From positions 34,811,501 to 34,875,500 of the forward strand of contig NC_088915.1 in assembly GCF_963576675.1 (NCBI RefSeq): a stretch of DNA of 64,000 nt. The letters run 5' to 3'. Position numbers and translations under genes: made by a program. Below the pieces are notes generated by a model. That model was given only the letters and a program-made list of their open reading frames with translations. It was not told where the DNA came from and searched no databases. Shown here piece by piece: positions 1-11,506 of the stretch. This DNA is from Euphorbia lathyris (taxonomy: Eukaryota > Streptophyta > Magnoliopsida > Malpighiales > Euphorbiaceae). Positions within the stretch are counted from its first letter, which is position 1, and each line of letters starts with the position of its first letter.

Positions 1-807
1 TTGATCAAAAAAATGCTTACAAATAAAATAGAAAATAGCTAATACTGTTGAAAATTAATTGTCATTTTTAGATGGAGAATGCTCAAAATAATTACAGACT
101 AATGAAAATCTATGAACTAATTAAAAACTATGAACTAGAAATCAATCTGTGCAAAAACTAATTATGAACTAATTAATTCTCTGCAAAAACTAATTCTAAA
201 ACTAAAAACTAAAACTAATTAATCTTTGAGAACTGCCTATAAAAAAAACTTAAAACTAATAACGAACTGCTTAAGTTTGGGGATGGAAATCTAATTATTT
301 AAATACAAAAATAAAACCTAAAAATAATCCTAATAATCTGGCAAAAATATTATGCAAGATTTGTTCAAATTTGAACTTGTGACTATGTCCAATGAATCTG
401 GTCAGAAACTTCTCTGATTTTGAACCTTAAAAATATCCACATTTATCTCTAAAAATATGAACATAATCTCGTAAAATATTATTAGATAATTTACTCAAAA
501 TTAATTTATTATCTTTTTAAAAATCCTTTTTAATTACCAAGTCAAAACTGATTTATTTTTTGTAAGTTAATTTCTTAATTTTGGGCACAGATTAAGCTCA
601 AAATAACATATGAAAAAATTAATTTATTAAAAGTAGTAAAATACTTAACAAAAGTTAGGAATATTTAACAAAATGCTAAAACTATATTTAAAAACATAAA
701 ATTGACAAAACAAAGATAAAGTACTATTAAAGTAAATAAATAGACAATAAAATAGATAAATAATCTTTAAAACCGTACTAAAATATAAGAGTTTTTCACC
801 CCTATCA
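1..807 (-). repeat. Partial Athila-like LTR (terminal part)
   Basis: AT-rich stretch with no usable reading frame. Its right end, around 770-807, reads aaaaccgtac, a variable A-rich spacer, then a T-run and acccctatca. This closely resembles the terminus of the Athila-like LTRs at 15606 and 21119 in this window. I infer that positions 1-807 are the end of a related LTR, in the same orientation (element on the minus strand), whose other end lies outside the window. No coding sequence is seen. Similarity of the bulk of the stretch to the other LTRs is not obvious, so it would be a different family member or an older copy. Confidence 0.4.
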
Positions 808-1226
808 AGAGTCGAAAGACAGACTAACTAACGAAGAATAAATTTATTTCTTGGCTCACGAATCTATCTTTTGAGTTCAAGCTGCAAAAAAATCATGCAT
901 GATTTAATCCTTATAGAATGGAAAAGAAGACGAATCTAAGCTTAGGAAAGATAATCAAAGCAATGCCTGAAAAAGGCTTGGCAAAGGAAAAACAAAAATG
1001 AACAGGTTGATCCTTCGTCCTAAAAGTTCAAAGGGTTCTTGAAGAGTTGTAGGCTTTTAGAACATCATAAAGTGAACAAAGGTTCGACGACAAGATTCAT
1101 GGTCGAGTAGAAAAATCAAACTCCTCAACAGTAAGAGCGTTGGAAAGACCTCTACTTTTTCTCTATTGAAGACCCAAACTGCTCTGTGAGGCAGATTGTT
1201 CGGACGTAAAATGGAATGCATGGAAT

Positions 1227-2604
1227 ATGCCTCCACCATCAACAGTGAGCTTGAAGTTGTGGAACTGCACAGTAGCGCTACAACAGTGGAGCTCCAACTT
1301 GGAGAGCAATTTTAAGGCATCCATTGCGGAAGCACGAAGGCAGATAAAGGTTTACATGAACAACTCTGATGTATTCGGCTTTAATCAATTTCAAAAGGCT
1401 TTAGAACTATATATCAAACTATTACATCAGCAAGATGCCTTTTGGCGTCAGCGAGCCAAGTTGTTTTAGTTGAAGGACGAGGATAGCAACACTCACTATT
1501 TCCATGAGCATGCCTCAGCCAGAAAGAAATTTAATAGTTTCAAGGAGCTGAGGAATTCACAAGGGGACTGGTGTGGGTGGGAGTCAGGTTTAGAGGATGT
1601 CCTGGTGAACTATTTTACTATTATCTTTACCAGTCAAGGAAACGATGACAGTGACGTTCTATCAATAGTGAGAAGCAGGTTTCGACAGGAGCAAAATGAT
1701 ACCCTTATGCAACCTTTTCAGGAGGAAGATGTTAAAGCAGCCTGTTTCTCAATGCACCCGGACAAAAGTCCTGGACCGGACGGGTTAAACCCAACTTTTT
1801 ATCAGATGTTTTGGGATATTATTGGAAACGACATCAGCCTTTCTTGCTTAAACATTTTGCATTCAAATTCACTACCTCCTCAGCTTAATGACATGTTAAT
1901 CGTGTTGATCCCAAAGAAAACAAATGTCGAGCTAGTGACTGACACCCGCCCCATTGGACTTTCCAATGTACTGTTCAAAATCGTCACCAAGATGTTGGTA
2001 ACCAGACTCAAACAGGTTCTCCCTTTGGTTATCTCTAATCATCAGAGTGCTTTTCTGTCAGGAAGACTTATAACTGACAACATCCTTGTGGCTTACGAAG
2101 CTATCCATAAACTGCACGGTATGAGACAAGGCTCTCGTGGGATAGGGGCTCTGAAACTGGATATGAGTAAGGTATATGATCATGTTGACTGAGGATTCCT
2201 CAGGAATATGTTATCAGTCTTAAATATGCATCCCACCTGGATAAAAACTGGCTAATGATGTGTGTAACAACCGTCTCTTATCATATTTGCATGATGGTAA
2301 GGAATTGGGTCCAATTACCCCAACCAGAGGTCTAAGAAAAGGGGATCCCCTATCACCATTCTTGTTTCTTATCTGTGCGGAAGGACTCTCTTCGACAATA
2401 TTGGCTCAAGAGCGTATAGGGAGTTTCCATGGAGTTCAAGTGGTGAGTAATGCCCCTAGTATTTCCCATCACAGGAGGCAAGAGTGCTCCAACTTTGTCT
2501 GAAAAATTATAAGAGAGCATCTGGTCAATGTGTGAACTTCTAGAAATCAGCCATTTTGTTTAGCAAAAATACTAAGGCCAATTGTAGGGTTGAGGTGTGC
2601 CAAG
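1227..2604 (+). pseudogene. LINE ORF2 reverse transcriptase, first block
   Basis: The frame at 1227-1469 runs through an in-frame TAG (1467-1469) into 1470-2192, and a shifted frame continues at 2260-2604. Recognisable L1 RT motifs appear in order: the pre-RT linker ending DSNTHYFHEHA, the finger motif PDKSPGPDGLNPTFYQ, LIPKKTN with TRPIGLSNVLFKIVTK, HQSAFLSGRLITDNIL, the catalytic-palm start LKLDMSKVYDHVD, and [19 protein letters not shown]. The FADD active-site motif that should follow SNAPSISH is missing; the sequence jumps from ISH to a region encoding RRQECSNFV, so the active site is deleted near 2470. The protein would have copied LINE RNA at the chromosomal nick. It is inactive here. 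RT identity is certain; the exact 5' limit is not. Confidence 0.88.
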
Positions 2605-4439
2605 TGAAGGAAAATAGGCAAACGTTTGGCAGCGGAAATATAAAAATTTTAACCTTTTTCCATTAACCCAAGATCCGTTAATCGTTATTTCATATAAAGA
2701 GGGATAGAAGGAAATACCTTTTGATGTTCTATCTACCGTTGCAATCGAAGTGCCCACAACTCTTACTTCGAGTTCCCGAGCACAAGACAAAAACACAATT
2801 CAAAACCAAGTTAGAATTCAACCGTATGAAAGCAATCAAGAATAGATTGCCTCTAATTAATCAACACAAGATCAAGGAATAGGGAAAGAGATTAATAATC
2901 AATTGAAATGGAAGGAAGCGGTGAATGATCTCGTCCTCAACAGGGGGTCGAAATTCTCTTTCTTCGGTAGATAATGGCTTGGCCGAAATTTACATATAAG
3001 GGGGTATATATACTCTCTCGTATCTAAACCCTAGTTAGATAGAATTAGGTTACTGAATAAGAATTTAATTCGGAATATAATTCTTATTTATTATCTATAA
3101 GTATATCTTAATATAAAGATAATAATAATAACCTTTTAGGATAATAATAGGAGCAATTTAATCTCATTAAACCTCCTAACTTATTTATCCTTTAATTAAT
3201 TTAATTCACAATCATAATCTAATTAGGATTGCTTTAAAATCAAATTAATTTCTTTATGTATTTTACATACATAAAATCGCCCCCTTAAGTACTGGGCCTT
3301 AGTGGACTTAGTTGGGCTTCCGTCAATCAATTAACATCTGTTTCTCTTTTGGGCTCCAAGTCTTATGTGTGACCCATTAGGTTCTTATTGCTTCTAGCCG
3401 TATGCAACTATTAAATTAATTTTCTCATAATTATATTTAATCTTTGCATAACGGAATGAGTACGCGAAATGTGATTAGCAAATCCGAAACATTCCCCCAG
3501 AGCTATAAGAAGACAGGTTGATTCTATCGTTGACCTTTCCGTATTAGTTACAATATAATTCGATCCTTTATCAACTACATCCTTGAACTGAATCTTATGA
3601 CTATGGATAATGTCAAGTCACATATAGCGAGATGTTCGTTTTACTTGTATAGGCCGAGTTAACTCCAATTAGATAGGTTAAGTGAAATCTGCATTTCAAG
3701 TCTTAAGCTATCACTTTGCAAGGATTTAGATTCAAGTCTTCCAGAAGCGATCCTTGGACGTATCTCCCATTTATCGGGAGTGACAAATGCTCAATCCAAT
3801 GTATAACTATCCTTCAATTACTTCCTGTGATACCCAACGTCTGCCGTTCACACCCCAGAGTCATCTCTGTTATGGATCGTGTTACAACAGGATCAAAGCA
3901 TCACATTCCATAATCCAGAATCACTAATTAACATTCCTTTGAGTCTGAGGATTACTTATACCTATTAATACCAATGAGATGAACAGGTGACAAGGATAAA
4001 TCTACCCATCCCGTTATCTCAAGTCGGGTCCCCAATCCTAATGAACTCCCTTTCATTGGATCCATGTAACTGTCCAGATATCTGCATATCTGAAGCTTGT
4101 GAGATCAGCTCTCTGTCTCGACGGAAGACATTGTTACATGCAAGTCTCAACAGTGATATGTCAATCCTATTTCTAAACATATTACTTGACTTGGGGTGGT
4201 TTTAAGTTTATTAGTTTATTATAAAGTTTCGTCTCACTTCATACTTGTATGAACACTTTATAATCACTTTAAACAAACTTAGGGATTTCCTTTTATTAGA
4301 CTTATTTAGTTCTTAAAAGAGGTTGCCTTTATATAGTTTATGAAACCATATCTATTTAAAACAAATGATGTAAAGAACACTTCATTTACATTAAGTTTAT
4401 ATCCTAGAACAATTGTCTATATGACACTAAACCCCAACA
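2605..4439 (-). mobile_element. Solo LTR inside the LINE
   Basis: This 1835-bp block begins tgaaggaaaa and ends aaccccaaca, so it has TG...CA ends. It is bounded by a perfect 5-bp duplication, ccaag (2600-2604 and 4440-4444). It contains no gag, pol, PBS or second LTR. Taking it out with one ccaag joins the LINE frame correctly. Read on the minus strand it starts TGTTGGGGTTTAGTG, a start common in long plant LTRs, possibly Copia-type. The simplest explanation is an LTR left by recombination between the two LTRs of a full element. Short open frames inside it (for example near 3716-4205) match nothing recognisable. Confidence 0.82.
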
Positions 4440-4444
4440 CCAAG

Positions 4445-4666
4445 AGCTTTAGGTTACAAAGGTTGAGGATCTCGATAGCTATCTAGGAGCCCCGACGTCA
4501 GTTGGTAGGACCAAGAGCAGTTCTTTCAGCTTTATTAAGGATCGTATATGGTCCCGGGTGAATAATTGGAAAGAGAAATTTCTCTCTCATTCAGGCAAGG
4601 AAGTATTTATAAAAGCAGTTCTTCAAGCGATTCCAACCTTTGTAATGAGAATTTTTGAAATCCTAA
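4445..4666 (+). pseudogene. LINE post-RT region, middle block
   Basis: Lies between the solo LTR and the Tat element. It reads the conserved post-RT L1 segment: VEDLDSYLGAPTSVGRTKS, then WSRVNNWKEKFLSHSGKEVFIKAVLQ and AIPTFVMRIFEI. This region (thumb/connector) follows the RT palm in plant LINE ORF2 proteins. An in-frame TAG precedes VTKVEDL. The block ends at the Tat insertion, where the 5 bases cctaa form the left target-site copy. Confidence 0.85.
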
Positions 4667-7269
4667 TGTAGGTGCCGCGGCCTCGCCCGGGAGGACCGGG
4701 GGGTGGACACCGTTGACGACAGATGCTGTGATTGGTGTCGAAAGCAACCAATCGCGGAATCAAGCTGCTCGGCAGGACCGGAGCCTGGAGTATGGAAGAG
4801 TCGCCACCCACGAATGGGAAACGAACACCGATCCCTTGCGGGAGACCGGTGAGGGTTCGAGAAACTTAGGTACGAGCCGAGAAGGCTAGCTCCTTTCCGA
4901 AGAAATGCTACTAGGCACCCCGACATCGCCCGGTTATGAACCACCGGCCTCCTACTTAGCATGTTAGGCGCTAACGGACTAATCGCATATTTCTTTAAGT
5001 TTAAAATTCATTTGAAACATTTTCTTTCTCGCTTTGAAAACCGTTTTGAGCATGTTATTAAAAGCCATTTTAGTAAAGAATCACCCATTTTGCATAAATT
5101 TAAAATACATAGGAGAGAGAGGGGGAGAAGAAAGAATTGATTTATTCACGGTGTGATGTTATGCTTTAGGCTATACACTAACTCTAAGCTAATCTCATTC
5201 CCAAAAACGAGTTTATTTACATGGTTCGTACCTTAATCGCCGTTGGAACGATTTGGGTACGTTTCAAAACCCCGTTAATTTACATGACATCGACTTGAAT
5301 CGCCGTTGGAACGACTCGAGCGTTTGAAAACGTGAGATAAGAAGCTTTGAAAAACGTGATTAAACATACAAGTTCATTTATTTTTGTACAAAATCATTTA
5401 GACAAGAAAACGATTAAAAACTCTATTATTTACAAATAGAAAACGATTTTAATTACAAGGTTCGCTTAATCCGCCGTTGGAACGGATTAAGGTTTTAAAA
5501 CGTGACGTTTTGGAAAACCACTCGGAACCAAAAAGAAGTCAAAAACTCTTATTTACATTTTTGAAAGTCTCCAAATGCCTTTAATTTACACAATTAAATT
5601 GAGGTCCTTTTGTAGCTTATTTTTTCCAATTTCACTCTCTTTAATTTTCATAATCACCACAATTAACAAATCAAGGCCAAATTCACCCAACCAAATATAT
5701 TTGAAATATATACATATATACGAAAATAGAGTGAAAATACATATATATATACATTTTTATCTAAAAATAAGGATATATCCATATATAAAAACAAGTAAAA
5801 GATACTATACGATATAATAAAGAAATTGAAAACTACTAAATATAATACATTTTTATTCTAATTCAAGACATGTAAAAAATGAACAAAGTTCATAAATATG
5901 AAGAATAACATTTAATTCCAAATGGTTTTAAGTAATAAACATATGGAAAATAACTTCCACCCTAAATAATAGCTAATATAACTTTAAATGAGCCAAAAGC
6001 TATATATATATATACAAATATAATATTTTACAAAACAAAATCAAAATGAATTAAGTTCCAAATATGAAATATATAGATACATAATACGTAATTAATAGTT
6101 ATAGGACTCAAAAGTAATTTTTAAAAATATATTACATAGTTATATACATATATATACAAGTAGAAATATCAAAAAGTTGAGAAAAGAGGGTTAAAAGAGG
6201 GATTTTCGGATTCCAGCAGATTACCGACAGAAAATCCGTCGTTAATCTGCTGTTAGTGACAGAAAAGGCAGAATATCAACAGCAGTCCCTATACTTTCCA
6301 GATTTGTTCAAACACTTTAGATTAGATCTATTCTATCGTTTTGGACCTCCGAACTACCCAAATTGGATCATAGTCTATAACGGAGACTCCTAAAACGATG
6401 TTTTCTTTTAAAACGTTATTTAGAAATATTTTCCAAAACTTATAATTACAACGTTTTTTAATCCCGAACTACCTTTGGATCGGATCACGGTTCGTATTGG
6501 GATGTTAAACGAGGTTTTTATTTCAAAACAAATCCAAGCGTTTATTTAATACGAGACGAAAAATTAAATAAATACGGAATGTTAAATAAAACGTGATAAA
6601 TAAATAACTAGCTAAATAAATAAAACTATTACCTAAATAAATAAAACAAATAAAATGAATAAATAAAGGAAATAAATAAAACGAGTCTAGTCCTCGGATA
6701 ATACCTCAAGATCGGTATTGACAGCTGAAGTCGGTTGATTCCACGAGTTACGATTTTTGTGTTTTTCGGTGTTTTTTGTAAAATTTTAATTTTTAGGAAA
6801 TTCGGATTTTTTTATGAAAAAAATATTTTTCCCAAAAAATTACTTTCTCTCTCTAAAAAATGTTTTACAGTGAGAGAGTCCCCCAACATCAGTTGGGCGA
6901 ACGCCCAAATTGGTTGCGCGAACGCCCAACTTTTGTTGGGTGTACGCCCAACTTCTGTTGGGCGCGCGCCCAACAGACGTTGGGCGTCCGCCCAACGGAT
7001 GTTGGGCGTACGACCAACGTAGGTTGGACGCGCGCGCCCAGCTGCCGCAGGGCGTGCGCCCCGTGCTGCTAGGCGCGCGTCCAACTGCCGTCGAACGCGC
7101 GTCGGCTGCCGCTAGGCGCTCGCCCAACGTCGCTGAGCACTCACAACCCCTACGGACCCCCCTCGTGATTTTTATTTTATTATTATTATTTTTTTAACTT
7201 ATCAGAACCAACCGTTTCAACCGTCTTGTTATGGGTTTTTGTCACAGGTCCTCCGACTCGGTGTCTACA
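4667..7269 (-). repeat. Tat element 3' LTR (left copy)
   Basis: 2603-bp LTR, nearly identical to 28349-30927 over most of its length. I count roughly 25-30 substitutions by eye outside the GC-rich block. It holds an AT-rich central part (about 5570-6180) and, at about 6885-7135, a GC-rich array of imperfect palindromic units of the form GTTGGGCG-nn-CGCCCAAC. That array differs strongly from the matching part of the other LTR. Apparent ORFs of 70-95 residues in this array on both strands are by-products of the repeat. The LTR lacks any supported protein-coding gene. Confidence 0.93.
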
Positions 7270-7288
7270 GTTGCCCCTACTTTCCTAT
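7270..7288 (-). other. Polypurine tract of the Tat element
   Basis: Directly adjoining the 3' LTR, the minus strand reads AGGAAAGTAGGGGCAAC and then the LTR start TGTAGACACC. A purine-rich tract at this position is the expected primer for plus-strand DNA synthesis. It supports the minus orientation of the element. Confidence 0.65.
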
Positions 7289-7567
7289 TTTGACAGTGAT
7301 GTGTGTGTTTTGAAAACGTTTTTTCGCTAATGCAGCACATACAATGGAAATATATTAAAGTAAGTGACACATATAGAGTAGGAGGAAGAATACCTGATCT
7401 TTGCACCGCACGCTCCGGCCTTGTCTTCAGTCTTCACCTTTGGCTATCCCGCCCTTGCCTTTAAATCGGCTACCGGTGGATGCTTTCCTTGGGGACCCTC
7501 GTCTAAACCAACCGTGGGTAAACGGCTCTTTCTAGCGACCCTAGTCGTCGATCGTGGGTAAAAAAAA

Positions 7568-8145
7568 ATGGCTCTTAATAGCAACCTCGATCATCGACCG
7601 TAGGTAAGATGGCTCAAAAGCAACCTCGGTCATCGGCCATAGGTAAGATGGCTCAAAAGCAACCTCGGTCATCGACCGTAGGTAAGATGGCTCAAAAGCA
7701 ACCCCGGTCATCGGCCATAGGTAAGACGGCTCAAAAGCAACCTCGGTCATCGACCGTAGGTAGGGTGGCTCAAAAGCAACCTCGGTCATCGACCGTAGGT
7801 AAGATGGCTCAAAAGCAACCTCGGTCATCAACCGTAGGTAAGATGGCTCAAAAGCAACCTCGGTCATCGACCGTAGGCAAGATGGCACAAAAGCAACCCA
7901 GGTCATCGACCGTAGGTAAGATGGCTCAAAAGCAACCTCGGTCATCGACCGTAGGCAAGATGGCTCAAAAGCAACCTCGGTCATCGACCGTAGGTAAGAT
8001 GGCTCAAAAGCAACCTCGATCATCGACCGTAGGCAAGATGGCTCAACAGCAACCTCGGTCATCGATCGTAGGTAAGATGGCTCAAAAGCAACCCCGGTCA
8101 TCGACCATGGGCAAGATGGCTCAAGAGCAAAAAGGCTCTCTTTAG
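7568..8145. repeat. 39-bp minisatellite in the Tat 3' region
   Basis: About 14 head-to-tail units of 39 bp. Each contains a core such as caaaagcaacctcggtcatc with a few substitutions between units; the first and last units are diverged. Because 39 is a multiple of 3 and the unit has no stop in some frames, long open frames appear on both strands (7609-8145 plus, 7541-8194 minus). Their translations are only 13-residue repeats of the MAQKQPRSSTVGK type. I do not regard either as a gene. Tandem repeats in the region between pol and the 3' LTR are a known feature of Tat/Ogre-type elements and have been proposed as seeds of satellite DNA. Confidence 0.9.
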
Positions 8146-8490
8146 CAATTTTGGATTTTAACATCGTTGTCTGTATTTTTACTGGAGCTATCATCTCGGG
8201 TATTTGAGTTGTTGATAGGAACGTCCTTATCTCTTCGTCGGGAACATTTTAGACTAAAAATTATTTTTTCGTTGACTGTTGTCTGTATTTTGACTGGCGC
8301 CACTGTTCTGTAAAATTTCAACTGTCGTCTGGAGTCATATCCTTAGGGTATTGGTCACTGCTTGGCTGAAACGCAGGCTGAAACGGACTGCAAATCGGAG
8401 GTCTGTGCACCTGGTAATTAATTATTTACTTTTCACCTTTATGTCACGTCGTACCTTTTTCGCTATTTACGGGAATGCCATTCCCTTCTT
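8146..8490. other. Upstream region of the antisense gene
   Basis: Between the minisatellite and the TATA box of the plus-strand mobile-domain gene. No reading frame or recognisable repeat. It presumably holds upstream promoter sequence; no specific cis-element can be assigned with confidence. Confidence 0.4.
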
Positions 8491-8500
8491 CTATATAAGG
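8491..8500 (+). promoter_or_regulatory. TATA box for the antisense mobile-domain gene
   Basis: ctatataagg lies 78 bp upstream of the proposed ATG at 8578 and is followed by a CT-rich leader (about 8530-8553), typical of plant 5' UTRs. Position and sequence suit a core promoter on the plus strand, opposite to the retrotransposon transcript. Confidence 0.6.
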
Positions 8501-8577
8501 TGGTGGGGTTTCATTTCAACCCCACACATTCTCTCTCTTCTCTCTCTCTCTAGCACTAAACTTAGAGCATTCTCGTG

Positions 8578-11506
8578 ATGGGTTCGGATAGATACGATGT
8601 CACGAAGGGTATGGAGGCGGGTTTTGAGGACTTGACTAGAGTGGCTCCTTTTCAGAATCCTGCTTCTCATCTGAGTCGGACCAACATCAATCCGGTAAGT
8701 ACTCCCTTATTCTTTATCCTTTGACAAGACTTCTAGGCTTTAGCAGCCCCACTTTGAACGTCATTTGCATGCTAACCTTTAAGCTGCTTAGAAGACTTTT
8801 AGTTAGAAAACGCGAATTTTTATGCACGTGAGCAACGCTTTATGCTTTTCATTTGTTGAAAGAATATAAACTATATGCATGTGAATAGTAAAAATATGAA
8901 CAATGCATGCCTATAGTAAAAACGTGAATAGTGCACATGAATAGTAAAAACGTGAATAGTGCACGTGAATAGTAGAAAACATGAATAATGCATGCTAACC
9001 GCAAAAAAACGTGAATAGTAAAACGTGAATAGTAAAAAAACGTAAATAATTAAATTAAACGCTTTTAACCCAAGTTAGAATTGGATTAAGCCCCTCGCAA
9101 GCACGCGGGAGAGTGGAACACCAAAGAATAATGAACTAATCAAATCCTGTACAAATGATCCTATGAATGAAATCTCAAAGAGTAACGATCCAAATCGAAA
9201 GGAACTTCCATGTTAGATTTAAACATAACCGAAAGAATAACTAGGTTAACAAAATTCTTATTAGACATACGCATAGAAGTGAGGCTCTCGAGGAGTAATG
9301 ACTTTAGTTTGGCCTCTTGCCTTTACCCGTACTGTTCCTTCCAGGTTATTGGCATTAGCGGGACTACCGTAGATATTCATATTTGGCATGCCATGCTTAG
9401 CCCGGCGGCTAAAGCCCGAGTACGAGAGTTGGGCTTCGAGCCCTTCATCCTGGCGTTGCCTCGCGCCAACGGAGTGTGCGACCGGTTCGGCTTGCGTGCC
9501 TTATGCAAGAGATGGGTAGACTCGACCCACACCTTCCACTTCTCATTTGGGGAGATGACGATCTCGCCCCGTGACTTCTCACTGCTGACCGGATTGCGGG
9601 GTAGCGGCACCCCGTCCCGCTGCTTTGACATGGTGCGTCCTCGGGTTGATCGTGCCGAGATATCTGATCTGATCGGACCCAGAGTCTACACGGGTGTCAA
9701 GGCCACCCCGGCGAAGTTTATTACTACCTTCGGGCTATTGAGCCGTGGGGATTTCTGTCACCGAGATGACACCGATCGGGCCACTCGCAGCTTCCTTCTG
9801 TATGCTTTAGGCGAGACAATCTTCCGCACCAAGAGTGGAACCATACATGCGGGTCTCATTCAGGCTTTCCGTGATTTGGATGCCGTGTCGTCCTACGATT
9901 GGGCGGGAGCTGGCTTGGCCTTTCTATACAAGTTCCTAGACTTGACTTGCCAGAAGCGCAAGGATTTCGGCGGTTACACCTTTGCCCTCCTGGTACGTCC
10001 TCTATCCTTGGCTTGTCTCTTTATTCTTTTCACGATTTCTGCTTCTGACACCAGTTTCTACGAGCAGGTTTGGGCCTATGAGAGGCGGATTCTTCCGAGC
10101 GCCCGCAGGAGTAGGCCGCGCGCAGTTAGGCTTCCACTTATGGCGGGGTGGAGTGACTTTAATCTGCGCGACGAGAAGAGCCGGACGGTGGCACGACTCC
10201 TATCATGGATCGACACGCGGAGCTTGGGACAGGTGAACGTCTCCTAACTATGCTGGATTTTCGTTTGATCTCGTCTGACTTTTCTTTTGTTTTTCAGATT
10301 TCATTCAGATGGGACGACCTCCACTTTGGTCCCGATTATGCTTATGTCACCCGCATTCAGGGGCAGCAGTGTGGGCTCACTGGCCCGTGCGTGCGAGCAT
10401 GGTATTTGGGCGACCGGAGCTTTACCGGGGTTAGCACCACACATTGGACACCTGGCGAGATTCCTGTGTCCATATTTGCGATGAGGATCATGTCCCTGCA
10501 GGAGATACGCAGTGAGCTGACTCGTTGATTTGCGGCTCGGGACGTCTGGGACCACGCGGGGGGTCATGCCCATTATTTATCGACCTTGTTGACTCCGTTG
10601 GACCCCCCCGAGGTTGCGATGGACGTGGACCCTGCGGATGACGTGTTCTCAGTGGCGGCCGTTGCTGGAGTCTTTGGATTAGAGGAGGTTCCGGTGAGTG
10701 CCTGCCTTATTTATTCTTTGTTTATGAGATAGTTAGGTGTATTCATTTTGCCTTTATTTGCAGGAGGGTTCCTTGAGGAGTGCTCGGACGTCAGACTTTT
10801 TCGATGGCACCCGAGCCCGGACATCCATGAGTGAGGCTTCTTATCATGTGGGCGAGTCCTCCGGCGCTGCCCGACCAGAGCAGCTCCGCTTTGGCACACC
10901 CTTCCCGATCCCAGAGAGAGATTTCTCGATGGTTCATTATGGCGAGGCGGGCGTAGCTTACTCCGGCGTTGAGACAGCCCCTTCCGTTTTTACCTCGAGG
11001 ATGCCGTTCGATCCTCCTGATGCCTTGCATACTTCGAGGGAGACATGTACCGATTACATGGGATTGTCTGGTTATTTCAGAGAGCAGCTCAACCTGCGCT
11101 GTGCCGGCCACCTGGTGAGCATTCTTATTCTGTTTTAGTGTAGTGAAATGTATGCGTGTGATGCACATATGTATGTATGACTTCTGTTGTTGTCTGTTTT
11201 GATGTTTTTTTTCTCTTCTTTTTTTTGCAGAGCGCTCTTCATGCGAACGAGCAGTGGTTTAGTGAGTCGCAGCGGGATGCCGATGCTAGGGTCGGACATG
11301 TCTATCGAGAGAGAGATGCTCATTGGTCGGAGATGATGCGAGTGGAGACCGAGGGGCGCCTTGCCGTAGAGGAGATGACGCGAGTGGAGACCGCGGGGCG
11401 CCTTGCTGCCGAGGAGGGTCGTCGGGTTGCCGAGGAGGCCTTATCTGCGGAGCGGGCTTCTCGTTTGAGGGACTTTGAGGACTTCTGGGATTTTCCTCCT
11501 TATTAG
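8578..11506 (+). CDS. Antisense plant mobile domain (PMD) gene, six exons
   Basis: Carried inside the Tat element between integrase and the 3' LTR, opposite to gag-pol. Proposed exons are 8578-8694, 9345-9992, 10068-10232, 10298-10693, 10764-11114 and 11231-11506. All are bounded by GT...AG and every intron falls in phase 0 (117, 648, 165, 396, 351 and 276 nt), giving about 650 residues. Exons 2-3 encode a plant mobile domain (the aminotransferase-like domain of MAIN/MAIL1 relatives), with the motifs LGFEPFILALPRANGVCDRF, RWVDSTHTFHFSFGEMTISP and DFSLLTGLRG. The last exon is an Arg/Glu/Ala-rich coiled coil with an internal repeat (RVETEGRLAVEE / RVETAGRLAAEE). One in-frame TGA (10526-10528, probably from CGA) would stop it after about 386 residues, past most of the PMD. 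Function is not established; PMD proteins act in gene and TE silencing in Arabidopsis. Confidence 0.8.
8873..9050. repeat. Short tandem repeat in intron 1
   Basis: Irregular copies of a motif around cgtgaatagtaaaaa, in at least eight degenerate repeats, within the first intron of the antisense PMD gene. No coding potential. It is probably a slippage-type repeat of the element. Confidence 0.7.

Noticed and set aside
5575..5817. 80-residue frame found identically at 29256-29498
   Set aside because: The identity only reflects the two copies of the Tat LTR; composition is AT-rich and no family is recognised.
6735..7197. Cluster of overlapping 70-95-residue frames
   Set aside because: They fall on both strands of the palindromic array in the Tat LTR; low-complexity products with no conserved domain.
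7568..8145. Regular repeats that might suggest a CRISPR array
   Set aside because: Units are contiguous with no unique spacers, in a plant retrotransposon.
7541..8194. Long open frames on both strands (178 and 217 residues)
   Set aside because: They are translations of a 39-bp tandem repeat; period 39 is divisible by 3, so absence of stops is automatic.
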